NCBI RefSeq assembly: GCF_004016445.2
Contig: NZ_SADT02000001.1
Span: 105,630 to 169,629 of the forward strand
Direction: 5' to 3'
Length of the DNA: 64,000 bases
Source of the DNA: Mesorhizobium sp. M2E.F.Ca.ET.219.01.1.1
GTDB taxonomy: Bacteria > Pseudomonadota > Alphaproteobacteria > Rhizobiales > Rhizobiaceae
A program made the position numbers and the translations under genes. Shown in pieces: positions 41,585 through 51,240 of this stretch (positions are counted from its first letter, which is position 1; the number at the start of each line of letters is the position of its first letter). The notes under the pieces are model-generated. The model saw nothing but the letters and a program-made list of their open reading frames with translations. It had not been told where the DNA came from and searched no databases.

Positions 41585-43384
41585 TCAAGCAAGCCGCGGG
41601 TTGATCTCCATGGCGGGCTCGGCCGGATCGGTCGGTTTGCCGGTCACCACCTCGACAATCCCCCGCGCGATCTCGCGCTCGCCCATGATCACGGTGTCGG
41701 CGCCGAGGCCTTTCAGATGCTCGACCTCCGCATCGGAGTGCGCGCGGGCGATGATGTTGATCGCAGGATTGGCGGCGCGGGCTCGAAGCACGATCTGGCC
41801 GGACTCGAAGGCATTGGGGATGGCGAGGATCAGCCGCTTCGCGCCTTCCGGATTGGCGGCCGCGAAGACATCCGCATTGGCGGCATTGCCGGCCACCGTC
41901 TCGATGCCGTCATCGCGCAGCTTGGCCAGCGTCTTGTCGGCGTCCTCGATCACCAGGAAGGGCAGGGCGGCTTCCTTCAGCGCCGCGCCCACAAGGCTGC
42001 CGACGCGGCCATAACCGATCAGGATGGAATGGCCGGCAAGCGCGGTCATGGGCGGCGGGCCGTCTTCTTTTCCTGACGTTGCCTGGACCGAAGCGACCTG
42101 GCCGGGCTCGGTCGCCGGGCCGATCGGCTTTGCTTCCTCGGGAGTGGCCGTCTTGCCGGCCCGCTTTTCCAGCCACGGCTTCATCCAGTCGACAAGGAGG
42201 AACATCAGCGGATTGAGCAGGATCGATAGGATGGCGCCCGCCAGGATCAGGTCGCGGCCCTGTTCGGGCAGCAGTTTCAGACCGACTCCGAGCTCGGCCA
42301 GGATGAAGGAAAATTCGCCGATCTGGGCAAGGCTCGCCGAAATCATCAGCGCGGTCGCGATCGGATAGCGGAAGGCGATGACGATGACGAAAGCGGCGAG
42401 CGACTTGCCGACGACGATGATGGCCAAGGTGGCGAGGATCGGCAGGCCGTTGCTGATCAGGCTGAGCGGGTCGAACAGCATGCCGACCGAGACGAAGAAC
42501 AGCACCGAGAAGGCGTCGCGCAGCGGCAGCGATTCTTCCGCCGCTCGGTGGCTGAGCTCGGACTCGCTCATGATCATGCCGGCGAAGAAGGCGCCGAGCG
42601 CCAGCGAGACGCCGAACAGCTTCGCCGCGCCGAAGGCGACGCCGAGCGCAATCGCCAGCACCGAGAGCCGGAACAGTTCGCGCGAGCCGGTATGGGCGAC
42701 GTAGTGCAGGATCCACGGGATGACCCTGCGGCCGACCACCAGCATGACGACGACGAAGGCGGCGACCTTGGCCAGCGTGATGCCGACCACGCCCCATATG
42801 CCGTAGCTGGCGGGCAGCGAGAGCAGGCTCGTATGATCATCGACCTGCGGCTGGCCGCCAAGCACGCCGGCCAGCGCCGGCAAAAGCACCAGCGCCAGCA
42901 CCATGGCGAGGTCCTCGACGATCAGCCAGCCGACGGCGATGCGGCCACGCTCGGTCTCGATCAGCCGCCGCTCCTGCAGCGCGCGCAAAAGCACCACGGT
43001 CGAGGCAACGGAAAGCGCCAGGCCGAAGACGAGACCGGCACCGAGCGACCAGCCGAGCAGCCAGGCAAGCCCGACGCCAAGCAAGGTGGCAAAGCCGATC
43101 TGCACGATGGCGCCCGGCACGGCGATGGCGCGGACGGACAGAAGGTCCTTCAGCGAAAAATGCAGGCCGACGCCGAACATCAAAAGGATGACGCCGATCT
43201 CAGCGAGCTCGTTGGCCAGGCTGGCGTCGGCGACGAAGCCTGGCGTGTTCGGCCCGACCAGGACGCCGGCGACGAGATAGCCGACAAGCGGCGGAATACG
43301 GAAACGGTTGGCTAAGGCCCCGAAGACGAAAGCCAGCCCCAGACCGGCGACGATGGTGGCGATAAGGGGCGTGTCATGCGGCAT
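41585..43384 (-). CDS. Monovalent cation:proton antiporter-2 family protein with TrkA-N domain (YbaL/KefB-like)
   Basis: The 599-aa protein has about 12 to 13 membrane helices (residues 5-390) with the CPA2 segments RFRIPPLVGYLVAGVLVGP and LSVASTVVLLRALQ. A linker of acidic and Pro residues follows, then a cytoplasmic Rossmann TrkA-N domain from about residue 445 (ILIGYGRVGSLVG). It exchanges K+ or Na+ for protons, with NAD(H) gating through the Rossmann domain. Length and the IPNAFESGQIVLRARAANP segment fit YbaL more than KefB or KefC. It has no obvious operon partner. Confidence 0.9.
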   Translation of the reverse strand: MPHDTPLIATIVAGLGLAFVFGALANRFRIPPLVGYLVAGVLVGPNTPGFVADASLANELAEIGVILLMFGVGLHFSLKDLLSVRAIAVPGAIVQIGFATLLGVGLAWLLGWSLGAGLVFGLALSVASTVVLLRALQERRLIETERGRIAVGWLIVEDLAMVLALVLLPALAGVLGGQPQVDDHTSLLSLPASYGIWGVVGITLAKVAAFVVVMLVVGRRVIPWILHYVAHTGSRELFRLSVLAIALGVAFGAAKLFGVSLALGAFFAGMIMSESELSHRAAEESLPLRDAFSVLFFVSVGMLFDPLSLISNGLPILATLAIIVVGKSLAAFVIVIAFRYPIATALMISASLAQIGEFSFILAELGVGLKLLPEQGRDLILAGAILSILLNPLMFLLVDWMKPWLEKRAGKTATPEEAKPIGPATEPGQVASVQATSGKEDGPPPMTALAGHSILIGYGRVGSLVGAALKEAALPFLVIEDADKTLAKLRDDGIETVAGNAANADVFAAANPEGAKRLILAIPNAFESGQIVLRARAANPAINIIARAHSDAEVEHLKGLGADTVIMGEREIARGIVEVVTGKPTDPAEPAMEINPRLA

Positions 43385-43599
43385 TGTCTTTCGCGCGCCT
43401 TTCGAAAATCACGATGTCGGATGGGCGCCCGCCGAGGCTGCCGCCTTCGGCAATATGGTGGACGGAGCGGCGATGACGCAACCGCCGCCGGGCGGAAATC
43501 GACGCCGAGGCAGGGCGCGCCGCGCAAAATCAGCGCCGCGCCGTCAAAGAGGCGGCTTCTAGGCCCTTTTCGGCCTTGAACCCGTTGTCTTCGGCCGCT

Positions 43600-44040
43600 T
43601 TATGCGGCCTGCAGCAGGCTCTCGATATCCGAAATCGTATGGTTGGTCAGCGTCTTCGGGATTTCGGCCTGCACCTTCTCGCTGACTTCCTTGTGCAGTT
43701 TCTGGCGCATCTCGCCAAGCACCTGCGGCGGCGCGATCAGCACGACCGCGTCGAACGCGCCACGATGCGCGAGCTTGTAGAGCCGGTCGGCAATGTCGAT
43801 GGCGAAGCGTTCCTTGTTCAGGCGGTGCCAATCGGTCTCCTCGACGGCGCTGCGAGGTCCCTCGTTGCCATACCGGCCCGGCTTGTCCGTGCCTTGCTCG
43901 CGCGTCGCGGGATTCTCCTGTTCCATCTCCTGCACCACCTCCAGATTCGGGAACTTGCTGTCGCCCTGGTTGCGCAGGAAGAGCGCCTTTTCACCATCGG
44001 CCACGACGACCCACAATCCGTGCTTCAGCTTGATGTTCAT
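43600..44040 (-). CDS. Host-attachment family protein (AtsE-like)
   Basis: The 146-aa protein starts MNIKLKHGLWVVVADGEKALFLRN and has the family's central HRLNKERFAIDIADRLYKLA and FDAVVLIAPPQVLGEMRQKLHKEV segments. The Host_attach family was named from an Agrobacterium gene affecting plant attachment, and has an eRF1/Pelota-like fold; its biochemical role is unknown. No signal peptide, so it is probably cytosolic. It stands alone, separated by 215 bp from the antiporter and 416 bp from cysG. Confidence 0.85.
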   Translation of the reverse strand: MNIKLKHGLWVVVADGEKALFLRNQGDSKFPNLEVVQEMEQENPATREQGTDKPGRYGNEGPRSAVEETDWHRLNKERFAIDIADRLYKLAHRGAFDAVVLIAPPQVLGEMRQKLHKEVSEKVQAEIPKTLTNHTISDIESLLQAA

Positions 44041-44456
44041 GGCGTTCCTCCTTTGCTTGCGGGTTGCCGACCGGTCGAGCCCAGATCGACAGAATGGATG
44101 CTAGCCAAACGAGCCGCGAAGCAGGATTGTTCCGCTTGATGGCGATGCCTAGATCGCTCGCCGCAGATCAGGGCCGAGCGCCGATCCGGTGAGGTCGGCT
44201 TTAATCTACTAAGTTAGTAGAATTTAGAAAAAACTGTTTTGCCGCTTTCCCGAGCCGGTGCTAAAAATCGCGGCGGATCAAGGTGGTTTCTCACGCCGTT
44301 CTGGCCGTCTCATTCTCAAAGTAGAATTTTTTTCTCTTGCTCTTCGCGGCTGCGAAAAAGCGATTGCCTGCCGTTCGGCGATGCGCGAGTGCTTGCCTTC
44401 TGGTTTTTGGGCAGCCCGCGTAAAACTGCCAAACTGTTTCAATATTGCTCGTCGCC
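44041..44456. other. Intergenic control region upstream of the sulfate assimilation operon
   Basis: The 416 bp have no supported gene. Compared with flanks it is A/T-rich around 44200-44230 and 44320-44340. It contains a perfect CTACTAA-G-TTAGTAG palindrome and a repeated GTAGAATTT at 44217 and 44321, which look like sites for the cys regulator. Confidence 0.6.
44206..44220. promoter_or_regulatory. Perfect palindrome upstream of cysG
   Basis: CTACTAA-G-TTAGTAG, 7-bp arms around a single base. The right arm runs on into GTAGAATTT, repeated 104 bp downstream. It is 237 bp before cysG. It is a candidate operator for a sulfur-responsive regulator; which protein binds is unknown. Confidence 0.5.
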
Positions 44457-45905
44457 ATGTCGCCAGCCAACGTCAAACTCAATGCCTTTCCCGTGTTCGT
44501 GCGGGTCGACGGCCAAGCCGTAGCCATCGTCGGCAATGGCGAGGAAGCGCTTGCCAAGGCCAGGCTGGTTTCGCAGTCGAGCGCCGTGCTGCGCATCGTC
44601 GCCGACAATGCCAGTGGCGGGTTGCTGGATTTCATCGCATCGACCGGCGCCGTTCACATCAACGCAGCCTATGAGGCCGCGCATCTGCAGGGTGCTGCCC
44701 TGGTGTTCGCTGCGAGCGGTGACGAGGCCCTCGATCGCCGCGTCGTTGACGACGCGCGCCGGTTGGGCATTCCGGTCAATGCGGTAGACCAGCCGGAAAT
44801 GTGCGATTTCTTCACTCCGGCGCTGGTCAACCGCGCGCCGGTGGCGATCGCCATCGGCACCGAAGGCGCCGGACCGGTTTTGGCGCAGATGCTGCGTGGG
44901 CGCATCGACCGCATGCTGTCGCCGTCGCTCGGCCGGCTGGCGGCACTTGCCGCCTCGTTCCGGGTCGCGGCCGAGAAGCTGCCGAAGGGCAATTGCCGCC
45001 GCCGCTTCTGGAGCGATTTCTTCGCCGGCGCGCCGGCCAAGGCCATCGAAGCCGGCGAGTTTGCCCAAGCGCATGGCGCGGCGGTCGAGCTTTTGGCTCA
45101 GGACGCTCCGGTCGGCGGACACATCGCGCTGGTTGGCGCTGGTCCGGGCGCGGAAGACCTTTTGACTTTGCGCGCGCACCGCCTGCTGATGGAAGCCGAC
45201 GCCGTTGTCTACGACGCGCTGGTGCCGGAGGCGATCGTCGCCATGGGCCGCCGGGATGCCGAACGCCTGCCGGTCGGCAAGCGCAAGGGCTGCCATTCCA
45301 AGAGCCAGGAAGAGATCAATGCGCTACTCATCGAACTCGGCCGTGCCGGCAAGCGCGTGGTGCGGCTGAAGTCCGGCGATCCGCTTGTGTTCGGCCGCGC
45401 CGGCGAAGAGATGGCTGCGCTGCGTGACGCAGGGATCGCCTATGAGGTGGTTCCGGGCGTTACCGCCGCCTTCGCCGCCGCCGCCGATTTCGAGCTGCCG
45501 CTGACGCTGCGCGGCGTTTCGTCCTCGATGGTGTTCACCACCGGCCACGATCTCAAGGGCAACTCGCTGCCCGACTGGGCCAAGCTCGCCATTTCCGGCG
45601 CCACGGTCGCTGTCTATATGGGCCGCTCGGTCGCGGCGGAGGTCGCCGGCAGGCTGATTGAAGCAGGGTTGTCGCCGGACACGGCCGTCGCCGTCGTTGA
45701 GAATGCCAGCCTTGGCAATCGCCGCCGTTTCCACGGCACGCTCGCCGACCTGCCGTCGCTGGAGCAGCGCGCCGACCTCACCGGTCCGGTGATGACGATC
45801 ATCGGCGATGCGGTCGCGGGCGCCAATTTTGAACGATCCGAGCCGCTCGCGGCACATAAGCATGAGGGCGCGGCTTCGGCCGTCGCCGAAGGAGTTCAAC
45901 CATGA
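44457..45905 (+). CDS. cysG: Siroheme synthase (trifunctional CysG)
   Basis: The 482-aa protein has an N-terminal dehydrogenase/ferrochelatase part (NAFPVFVRVDGQAVAIVGNGEEALAKAR) and a C-terminal uroporphyrinogen-III methyltransferase (HIALVGAGPGAEDLLTLRAHRLL, VVRLKSGDPLVFGRAGEE, VPGVTAAFAAAA). It turns uroporphyrinogen III into siroheme, the cofactor of the sulfite reductase encoded two genes on. ATG 44457 is preferred over the in-frame TTG 44445. The stop overlaps the DUF2849 start by 4 bases. Confidence 0.95.
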   Translation: MSPANVKLNAFPVFVRVDGQAVAIVGNGEEALAKARLVSQSSAVLRIVADNASGGLLDFIASTGAVHINAAYEAAHLQGAALVFAASGDEALDRRVVDDARRLGIPVNAVDQPEMCDFFTPALVNRAPVAIAIGTEGAGPVLAQMLRGRIDRMLSPSLGRLAALAASFRVAAEKLPKGNCRRRFWSDFFAGAPAKAIEAGEFAQAHGAAVELLAQDAPVGGHIALVGAGPGAEDLLTLRAHRLLMEADAVVYDALVPEAIVAMGRRDAERLPVGKRKGCHSKSQEEINALLIELGRAGKRVVRLKSGDPLVFGRAGEEMAALRDAGIAYEVVPGVTAAFAAAADFELPLTLRGVSSSMVFTTGHDLKGNSLPDWAKLAISGATVAVYMGRSVAAEVAGRLIEAGLSPDTAVAVVENASLGNRRRFHGTLADLPSLEQRADLTGPVMTIIGDAVAGANFERSEPLAAHKHEGAASAVAEGVQP

Positions 45906-46207
45906 AGGTTCTGACCGCGAACAGGCTCTCCGACGGCATCGCCGTCTGGTACGCCGATGGCGGCTGGGCGGAGACGGTCGGCCATGCGGAGATCGCGCAT
46001 GACAAGGCGGCGGAGGACCGGTTGGAAGCGATCGGCGCCGCAGCCTACGCCAACAATGAGGTGGTCGACGTCAATCTGATCGATGTGGAAGTGGTCGATG
46101 GTCTGGTCGAGCCGGTGCGGCTGCGCGAAAAGATCCGCGCCGCGGGTCCGACCATCCGCACCGATCTCGGCAAGCAGGCAAGCCTGGAAGCGACCCAGGC
46201 GGCTTAA
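45902..46207 (+). CDS. DUF2849 protein of the sulfate assimilation operon
   Basis: The 101-aa protein starts MKVLTANRLSDGIAVWYADGGWAE, the DUF2849 pattern. It is acidic, soluble and has no cysteine. It is placed between siroheme synthase and sulfite reductase genes in most alphaproteobacteria, so a supporting role in sulfite reduction, such as cofactor delivery or electron-donor docking, is inferred. The start overlaps the cysG stop (ATGA). Confidence 0.9.
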   Translation: MKVLTANRLSDGIAVWYADGGWAETVGHAEIAHDKAAEDRLEAIGAAAYANNEVVDVNLIDVEVVDGLVEPVRLREKIRAAGPTIRTDLGKQASLEATQAA

Positions 46208-46251
46208 GATTTGAAGTAAAGAGCGGGCGGACGCGTCCGGAAAGACGAAGC

Positions 46252-47922
46252 ATGTACCGTTACGATGAGTTCGACCAGGATTTCGTGCACGCCCGTGTCG
46301 CCGAGTTCAGCGACCAGGTGCAGCGCCGGCTTGCCGGCGAGATCACAGAGGACCAGTTCCGGCCGCTCCGGCTGATGAACGGCGTCTATCTGCAGCTGCA
46401 TGCCTATATGCTGCGCATCGCCGTGCCCTACGGCACGCTGAACAGCAGGCAATTGCGCATGCTCGGCCACATCGCGCGCAAATACGACAAGGGCTACGGT
46501 CACTTCACCACGCGCCAGAACATCCAGTTCAACTGGCCGGCGCTGTCGGACATTCCGGCGATCCTTGCCGATCTCGCCAGCGTGGAGATGCACGCCATCC
46601 AGACCAGCGGCAATTGCATCCGCAACGTCACCGCCGATCATTTCGCGGGTGCCGCCGCCGACGAGGTCGCCGATCCGCGCCCCTATGCGGAAATCCTGCG
46701 TCAATGGTCTTCGGTCCATCCGGAGTTCTCGTTCCTGCCGCGCAAGTTCAAGATTGCGGTGACGGGTGCGGAGCGCGATCGCGCCGCCATCCAGACGCAT
46801 GACATCGGCCTGCACCTGAAGAAGAACGCGGCCGGCGAACTGGGCTTTGCCGTTTATGTCGGCGGCGGCCAGGGCCGCACGCCGATGGTGGCCAAGAAGA
46901 TCCGCGACTTCCTGCCGGAGGCCGATCTTCTGTCCTACTGCACGGCGATCCTGCGCGTTTACAACCTCTATGGCCGCCGCGACAACAAGTACAAGGCGCG
47001 CATCAAGATCCTGGTGCACGAGACGGGCGTCGAGGAGATCACCCGCCAGATCGAAGCCGAATGGCAGGAGCTGAAGGATGCCGAGCTGAAGCTGCCGGAA
47101 GCGGATATCCAGGCCATCAACGCCTATTTCGCGCCGCCTGCGCTGACCGCCCGGCCGGAAGGCGATGCGCTGGTGAAGCAGGCGCGGCTCGATTCCAAGA
47201 GCTTCTCGGAATGGCTCGACCAGAATGTCGTGACGCATCGCCACCCCGACTATGCGGCGGTGACGATCTCGCTCAAGGGCATCGGCGAGGTGCCGGGCGA
47301 TGCCACCGACAGCCAGATGGAGGCGGTGGCCGACATCGCCGAGAAATACGCCTTCGACGAGTTGCGGGTCAGCCATGAGCAGAACCTGATCCTGCCGCAT
47401 GTGGCGCGCGCCGACCTCAAGGCGGTCTATGACGCGCTGGTGGAGATCGGTCTCGCGACCGCCAATTCCAACCTGATCAGCGACATCATCTCCTGCCCTG
47501 GCCTCGACTATTGCGCGCTGGCCACGGCCCGATCCATTCCGATCGCGCAGGAAATCTCGCAGCGCTTCGCCTCGCTGGAGCGGCAGCGTGAGATCGGCGA
47601 ATTGAAGCTGAAGATCTCCGGCTGCATCAACGCTTGCGGCCACCACCATGTCGGCCATATCGGCATTCTCGGCGTCGAGAAGAAGGGCTCCGAGCTCTAC
47701 CAGGTGACGCTCGGCGGCTCGGCCGACGAGAACACGTCCGTGGGCGAGATCATCGGCCGCGGCTTCTCCTCGGAAGAGATCACCGATGCCATCGAGCAGA
47801 TCGTCGATACCTATCTCGGCCTTCGGCTCAGTCCCGACGAACGTTTTATCGACGCCTACCGCAGAGTCGGTCCCGCGCCGTTCAAGGAGGCGCTCTATGC
47901 TGGCGAAACCAAGGCCGCTTGA
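46252..47922 (+). CDS. cysI: Sulfite (nitrite/sulfite) reductase hemoprotein subunit
   Basis: The 556-aa protein has the two-repeat siroheme reductase fold: GYGHFTTRQNIQFNWP in the first half, and in the second the iron-sulfur/siroheme cysteines C-x5-C (SCPGLDYC) and C-x3-C (GCINACGHHH). It reduces sulfite to sulfide by six electrons in the cytosol. Operon context with cysG and cysH favours sulfite over nitrite. No flavoprotein subunit (CysJ) is present, so the electron donor is probably ferredoxin or another protein. It overlaps the cysH start by 26 bp. Confidence 0.94.
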   Translation: MYRYDEFDQDFVHARVAEFSDQVQRRLAGEITEDQFRPLRLMNGVYLQLHAYMLRIAVPYGTLNSRQLRMLGHIARKYDKGYGHFTTRQNIQFNWPALSDIPAILADLASVEMHAIQTSGNCIRNVTADHFAGAAADEVADPRPYAEILRQWSSVHPEFSFLPRKFKIAVTGAERDRAAIQTHDIGLHLKKNAAGELGFAVYVGGGQGRTPMVAKKIRDFLPEADLLSYCTAILRVYNLYGRRDNKYKARIKILVHETGVEEITRQIEAEWQELKDAELKLPEADIQAINAYFAPPALTARPEGDALVKQARLDSKSFSEWLDQNVVTHRHPDYAAVTISLKGIGEVPGDATDSQMEAVADIAEKYAFDELRVSHEQNLILPHVARADLKAVYDALVEIGLATANSNLISDIISCPGLDYCALATARSIPIAQEISQRFASLERQREIGELKLKISGCINACGHHHVGHIGILGVEKKGSELYQVTLGGSADENTSVGEIIGRGFSSEEITDAIEQIVDTYLGLRLSPDERFIDAYRRVGPAPFKEALYAGETKAA

Positions 47923-48661
47923 CCGTATTGTCGACGTCGAGGCCGGCATCGCCGCCGAAGCGGCGGGGCTCGACGCGCTGCTCGGCCATCTGAAGCCGAT
48001 CGAGATCATCCAGCGCGCGGCGCGCGAATCCTTCCGCGGCGAGATCGCAGCCGTGTCCTCCTTCGGCGCGGATTCGGCTGTGCTACTGCACATGATCTCG
48101 GAGATCGACCGCTCAATGCCGGTGATCTTCCTCGACACCGGCAAGCATTTCGAGGAGACGCTTGGCTATCGCGACGCTCTGGTCGCCGATTTCGGCCTGA
48201 CGGATATAAGGGTGATCAAGCCGGACGAGGCGGCGCTCGAACGCGTCGACCCGACCGGCCAGCTCAACGAGACCGATACCGACGCCTGCTGCAATGTGCG
48301 CAAGGTGGAGCCCTTGGCGCGCGGCGTCGAGCCGTTCCGTGCCTGGTTCACCGGGCGCAAGCGCTTCCAGGCTTCGACGCGCGCGGCTCTGCCCGTCTTC
48401 GAGGCGGTCGGCTCGCGCATCCGCATCAACCCGCTGGCGCATTGGACGACGTCGGATCAGGCCGACTATATGCGCGCGCATGCGCTGCGCGAAAATCCGC
48501 TGGTCGCCTATGGCTACCTCTCGATCGGCTGCTTCCCCTGCACCCAGCCGGTGCAGCCCGGCGAGGATGCGCGCAGCGGCCGCTGGGCCGGCCACGCCAA
48601 GACCGAGTGCGGCATCCATCTCTCCGGACTGGAGAAGTCGCTGACCGACGCCTCGCTTTAG
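47897..48661 (+). CDS. cysH: Phosphoadenylyl/adenylyl-sulfate reductase, iron-sulfur type
   Basis: The 254-aa protein starts at ATG 47897 behind an excellent AAGGAGG inside the cysI end. It has the nucleotide site SSFGADSAVLLHM, the cluster cysteines CC (DACCNVRK) and CxxC (GCFPCTQP), and the catalytic ECGIH near the C-terminus. The CC plus CxxC pattern marks the [4Fe-4S] class that prefers adenylyl sulfate (APS) over PAPS. It makes sulfite for CysI. Longer ORF starts from 47786 lie within cysI and are not used. Confidence 0.94.
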   Translation: MLAKPRPLDRIVDVEAGIAAEAAGLDALLGHLKPIEIIQRAARESFRGEIAAVSSFGADSAVLLHMISEIDRSMPVIFLDTGKHFEETLGYRDALVADFGLTDIRVIKPDEAALERVDPTGQLNETDTDACCNVRKVEPLARGVEPFRAWFTGRKRFQASTRAALPVFEAVGSRIRINPLAHWTTSDQADYMRAHALRENPLVAYGYLSIGCFPCTQPVQPGEDARSGRWAGHAKTECGIHLSGLEKSLTDASL

Positions 48662-48734
48662 GGTATATCGCTATTCACGTGGCGCCGGTCCGCGAAAGGG
48701 CGGCTTGCTGCGTTTGAGCTTTTTGGGATTTTTG

Positions 48735-49274
48735 ATGACTGGATCGACGACAGCGGGGACCCGCCTCTGGACCCCGGACGGTTTTCGCGAGGACGAGTGG
48801 ACGCACGCCGAAAGCGCCGAGGCGCTTGCCGGCAACGGCCGTTTCATCCTGCCGCTGCAGGCTTTTCTCGGGCTGGATGGAGAAGTCCGCAAGTCAGCCA
48901 AGGAACGCCTCGGGGTGTTGCTGCAGCCGGGCGACGAGCTTGACAAGATAACCGGCCTGCTGGACCAGCTGTCGCTGGTGGCGCTCGCCTTCCCGGCCTT
49001 CAATGACGGCCGCTCCTTCTCCAAGGGCGAATTGCTGCGCGCCCGGCATCATTTCAAGGGCGCGGTGCGCGCCACCGGCCAGGTTCTCGTTGACCAGCTG
49101 CCGCATATGCTGCGGCTCGGCTTCGACGAGTTCGAGGTTTCCAATCCAGTGCTGCTGAAGCGGCTGGAGGAAGGGCGGACCGGCGGCTTGCCGGTCTACT
49201 ACCAGCCGGCCGTGGAGCCTGAGCCCAAAGGTCCGAAATATTCCTGGCGGCGCAAGCGCGCTGGATCAGAATGA
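48735..49274 (+). CDS. DUF934 protein of the sulfate assimilation operon
   Basis: The 179-aa protein (ATG 48735) contains the DUF934 core KERLGVLLQPGDELDKITGLLDQLSLVALAFPAFNDGRSFSKGELLRAR and GFDEFEV. It terminates the cysG-DUF2849-cysI-cysH-DUF934 set and is conserved there in alphaproteobacteria. Its function is unknown; an accessory role for the sulfite reductase is suspected from co-occurrence. The ribosome site is weak and the upstream gap is 73 bp. Confidence 0.9.
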   Translation: MTGSTTAGTRLWTPDGFREDEWTHAESAEALAGNGRFILPLQAFLGLDGEVRKSAKERLGVLLQPGDELDKITGLLDQLSLVALAFPAFNDGRSFSKGELLRARHHFKGAVRATGQVLVDQLPHMLRLGFDEFEVSNPVLLKRLEEGRTGGLPVYYQPAVEPEPKGPKYSWRRKRAGSE

Positions 49275-49311
49275 CGTCTGGTTGACCGTCACCCTGATCC
49301 AGTCCTTGTTG

Positions 49312-49350
49312 GAGCATGATCTTTTCCGAACCCTCGGTTCGGGATCGTGC
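49312..49350. repeat. Dispersed palindrome of the GCATGATC...GGATCGTGC type
   Basis: GCATGATC and GATCGTGC pair with one mismatch, and the inner CCGAACC/GGTTCGG pair. It resembles the common rhizobial intergenic repeat with TCCGAAAACCGG-like centre, in eroded form. It lies after the DUF934 stop and could end the cys transcript. Confidence 0.65.
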
Positions 49351-49438
49351 CTTTGGCTGACGCGGCGGCATCTTTACAAGCAGCGCAAGCAAGCATTCTC
49401 TCCAGGCAAAGGACGGAAAGATCCGCCGGGAGGGAACC

Positions 49439-51046
49439 ATGCGCTACGACTATGTGATTGCCGGCGGCGGCTCCGCCGGCTCGACGCTTGCCGCGAGACT
49501 TTCCGAGGACCCGTCGAAGACGGTGTGCCTGCTCGAGGCGGGCGGCGCCGGCAAGGATCTCTTGATCCGCGCGCCAGCCGGCATCATCGCGCTGCTGCCC
49601 GGTCGGCCGAAGATCAACAATTGGGGCTTCCAGACAATACCGCAGGAGGGTCTCAACGGCCGCAGGGGCTATCAGCCGCGCGGCAAGGCGTTGGGCGGCT
49701 CAAGCGCCATCAACGCCATGCTCTACACGCGAGGCAACCGTCGCGACTATGACGAATGGGCCGAGCTCGGCTGCGACGGCTGGTCGTGGGACGAGGTGCT
49801 GCCCTACTTCCGGCGCGCCGAAGGCAACCAACGCGGGGCCGACGCGCTGCATGGGGGCGACGGACCGCTCAGGGTCTGCGAGCAGCAGGAGCCACGCGCG
49901 ATCTCCAGGGCCTTCGTCGAGGCCTGCGGTGAAAACCAGATCAGGCTGAACGACGATTTCAATGGGCCGGAGCAGGAAGGTGCCGGTCTCTATCAGGTGA
50001 CGCAGTTCTGGGGCGAGCGCCGCAATGGCGAGCGCTGCTCGGCCGCCGCCGCCTATCTGCATCCGGCGATGAACCGGTCGAACCTCACAGTGATCACCGA
50101 CGCGCATGCGACGGGCGTCGTTCTCAACGGCAAGCGCGCCAAGGGCGTGCGCTATCGTATCGGCAAAAGGGAAGACGTGGCGGAGGCCAGGCGCGAAGTC
50201 ATCCTTTGCGGCGGGGCGTTCGGCTCGCCACAGCTGCTCCTGCTCTCGGGCGTCGGGCCGGCGGTCGAGCTCGCGGCGCATGGCATCCCGCTCGTCCACG
50301 AATTGCCGGGCGTCGGCAGGAACCTGCAGGACCATCTCGATTTCATCCTCGCCTGGAAGTCGCGGCACACGGACCTGGTGGGCATCGGCCTCCGTGGCAT
50401 GCCGGGCCTGATCAGGCACATGCTGCGCTGGCGCAAGGACGGCACCGGCATGATCGCAACGCCCTATGCCGAGGGCGGCGCCTTCCTCAAATCCAATCCG
50501 ACGATCGAGCGTCCCGACCTGCAACTGCATTTCTGCATCGCCATCGTCGACGACCACGGCCGCAAGCTGCATCTGGGCTATGGCTTTTCCTGCCATGTCT
50601 GTGTGCTTCGGCCCTATTCGCGCGGCGAGGTGGGTTTGAACAGCGCCGATCCGCTGGCGCCGCCGCGCATCGATCCGCGCTTCCTCGAGGACGAGCGCGA
50701 CGGCGAGCTTCTGCTCAAGGGCGTGCGGATGATGCGCGCCATATTGGAGGCGCCCGCTCTGGCGAAATACCGCGCCAGGGAAATCTACACCGCCGGCGCT
50801 TCGAGCGATGCCGAACTGATGGCGCATATCAGGGCGCGCGCCGACACGATCTACCACCCGGCCGGCACCTGCAAGATGGGCGTCGACGACATGGCCGTGG
50901 TCGACCCGCAGCTCAAGGTGCGCGGGCTGGAAGGTTTGCGCGTCGTCGATGCCTCGGTGATGCCGACCCTGATCGGCGGCAACACCAATGCGCCGACGAT
51001 CATGATCGCCGAAAAGGCCGCGGATATGATCCGAGCCGCGGCCTGA
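49439..51046 (+). CDS. GMC-family FAD-dependent oxidoreductase (choline/alcohol dehydrogenase-like)
   Basis: The 535-aa protein has the N-terminal FAD motif [20 protein letters not shown], the GMC signature [18 protein letters not shown] and the second signature [16 protein letters not shown]. The C-terminal catalytic HPAGTCKMG precedes [18 protein letters not shown]. It oxidises an alcohol with electrons passed to an acceptor. Choline dehydrogenase is close in layout, but no bet partners are nearby, so the substrate is left open. The start has GGGAGGGAACC. Confidence 0.9.
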   Translation: MRYDYVIAGGGSAGSTLAARLSEDPSKTVCLLEAGGAGKDLLIRAPAGIIALLPGRPKINNWGFQTIPQEGLNGRRGYQPRGKALGGSSAINAMLYTRGNRRDYDEWAELGCDGWSWDEVLPYFRRAEGNQRGADALHGGDGPLRVCEQQEPRAISRAFVEACGENQIRLNDDFNGPEQEGAGLYQVTQFWGERRNGERCSAAAAYLHPAMNRSNLTVITDAHATGVVLNGKRAKGVRYRIGKREDVAEARREVILCGGAFGSPQLLLLSGVGPAVELAAHGIPLVHELPGVGRNLQDHLDFILAWKSRHTDLVGIGLRGMPGLIRHMLRWRKDGTGMIATPYAEGGAFLKSNPTIERPDLQLHFCIAIVDDHGRKLHLGYGFSCHVCVLRPYSRGEVGLNSADPLAPPRIDPRFLEDERDGELLLKGVRMMRAILEAPALAKYRAREIYTAGASSDAELMAHIRARADTIYHPAGTCKMGVDDMAVVDPQLKVRGLEGLRVVDASVMPTLIGGNTNAPTIMIAEKAADMIRAAA

Positions 51047-51240
51047 CCGCTGATCTTGGTCGGACCAGCCCCTTTCGGTTCTGTCGCGAGGATGTCGCCT
51101 TTGCCCGCCTGCCGGCAGGAGCGAATCCATCTGGTCAGACCAATTCGGCGATTTGCGCTTCCCCTTTTGCCGTCTTCACCTTAGGATAGGGTTATTATTT
51201 TGCGCCCCGAAATAAATAGCCGGCTAAGGGAGGAAACGGC

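Noticed and set aside
46204..48144. 646-aa minus-strand open frame opposite cysI
   Set aside because: Mirror of cysI codon bias; the plus-strand cysI and cysH genes carry all cofactor motifs.
49439..51046. GMC oxidoreductase as choline dehydrogenase BetA
   Set aside because: No betI, betB or betC nearby, and the core motifs are shared by all GMC enzymes; the substrate cannot be named.
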